13,131 nucleotides of DNA. Source: an uncultured Oscillospiraceae bacterium (GTDB taxonomy: Bacteria; Bacillota; Clostridia; Oscillospirales; Oscillospiraceae). Shown here piece by piece: positions 13,065-13,131 of this stretch (its first letter is position 1; every line of letters starts with the position of its first letter). The position numbers were made by a program, and so were the translations under genes. The stretch spans positions 1 through 13,131 of the forward strand of contig CAKTIH010000060.1 of NCBI GenBank assembly GCA_934565615.1. Reading direction: 5' to 3'. The notes under the pieces were generated by a model. It was not told the origin of the DNA. It was given only the letters and a program-made list of their open reading frames with translations, and made no database searches.

Positions 13065-13131
13065 TCAAGCAAGTGCAACACCTAAATTATGGAACACTTC
13101 GGCAGGTGAGCGCCAGCCGAGGCATTTTCTG
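13065..13131 (-). mobile_element. IS30-family transposase C-terminus and element end (partial)
   Basis: Read on the minus strand from the right edge the frame gives RKCLGWRSPAEVFHNLGVALA and a TGA at 13067-13065. The RKCLGW..P.EVF motif is the typical C-terminal tail of IS30-family transposases of Firmicutes. The bases just beyond the stop (about 13055-13065) should contain the element's terminal inverted repeat; TCAAGCAAGTGCAACAC at 13065-13081 resembles such an end, but the matching left end lies outside. The rest of the element is to the right of the window. Confidence 0.72.

Noticed and set aside
12911..13081. A small fused gene from the GTG at 13081 into the kinase remnant
   Set aside because: About 56 codons with no ribosome binding site and only the end of a HATPase domain; more likely a chance open frame across the insertion junction.

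Overview
The window looks like chromosomal DNA of a moderately high-GC anaerobic Firmicute (class Clostridia, probably Oscillospirales or a relative). I infer this from the gene families: a GGGtGRT protein with its NifU-like partner, an EFR1-type flavodoxin-ferredoxin, a PflX-like radical SAM enzyme and a cofactor-independent phosphoglycerate mutase, together with strong GGAGG ribosome binding sites and a 2x[4Fe-4S] protein. Genus cannot be fixed from the sequence alone.

Region 1 (1-5906, all minus strand) reads, in transcription order: trmL (tRNA Cm34/Um34 methyltransferase), pgk, tpiA, gpmI, then a NifU-like Fe-S scaffold protein and a GGGtGRT-family protein that runs off the left edge. pgk, tpiA and gpmI are consecutive lower-glycolysis genes; gap and eno are not here. 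Gaps are short (28 to 75 bp). A stable hairpin lies between pgk and tpiA, and a small GC hairpin follows gpmI that may separate glycolysis from the Fe-S pair.

Region 2 (5907-6138) is a divergent control region with putative promoters on both strands. A perfect 15-bp inverted repeat lies between them, and a second small palindrome sits in the leader of the plus-strand gene.

Region 3 (6139-10215) holds a PflX-like radical SAM gene (plus) that converges, across a bidirectional terminator at 7031-7070, on a compact three-gene minus-strand operon: a large coiled-coil membrane protein (GTG start), a lipoprotein with a degenerate sortase-like domain, and an EFR1-type flavodoxin/2x[4Fe-4S] ferredoxin.

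Region 4 (10216-11397) has a short divergent promoter region, a dihydrouridine synthase gene (plus) and another bidirectional terminator.

Region 5 (11398-13131) is accessory: a lipoprotein resembling the DUF6034 group, preceded by only the last ~49 codons of a sensor histidine kinase. The kinase is cut off by the end of an IS30-family insertion sequence, whose transposase C-terminus is read at the right edge. I see no tRNA, rRNA or CRISPR array, and no gene-free stretch longer than 300 bases.
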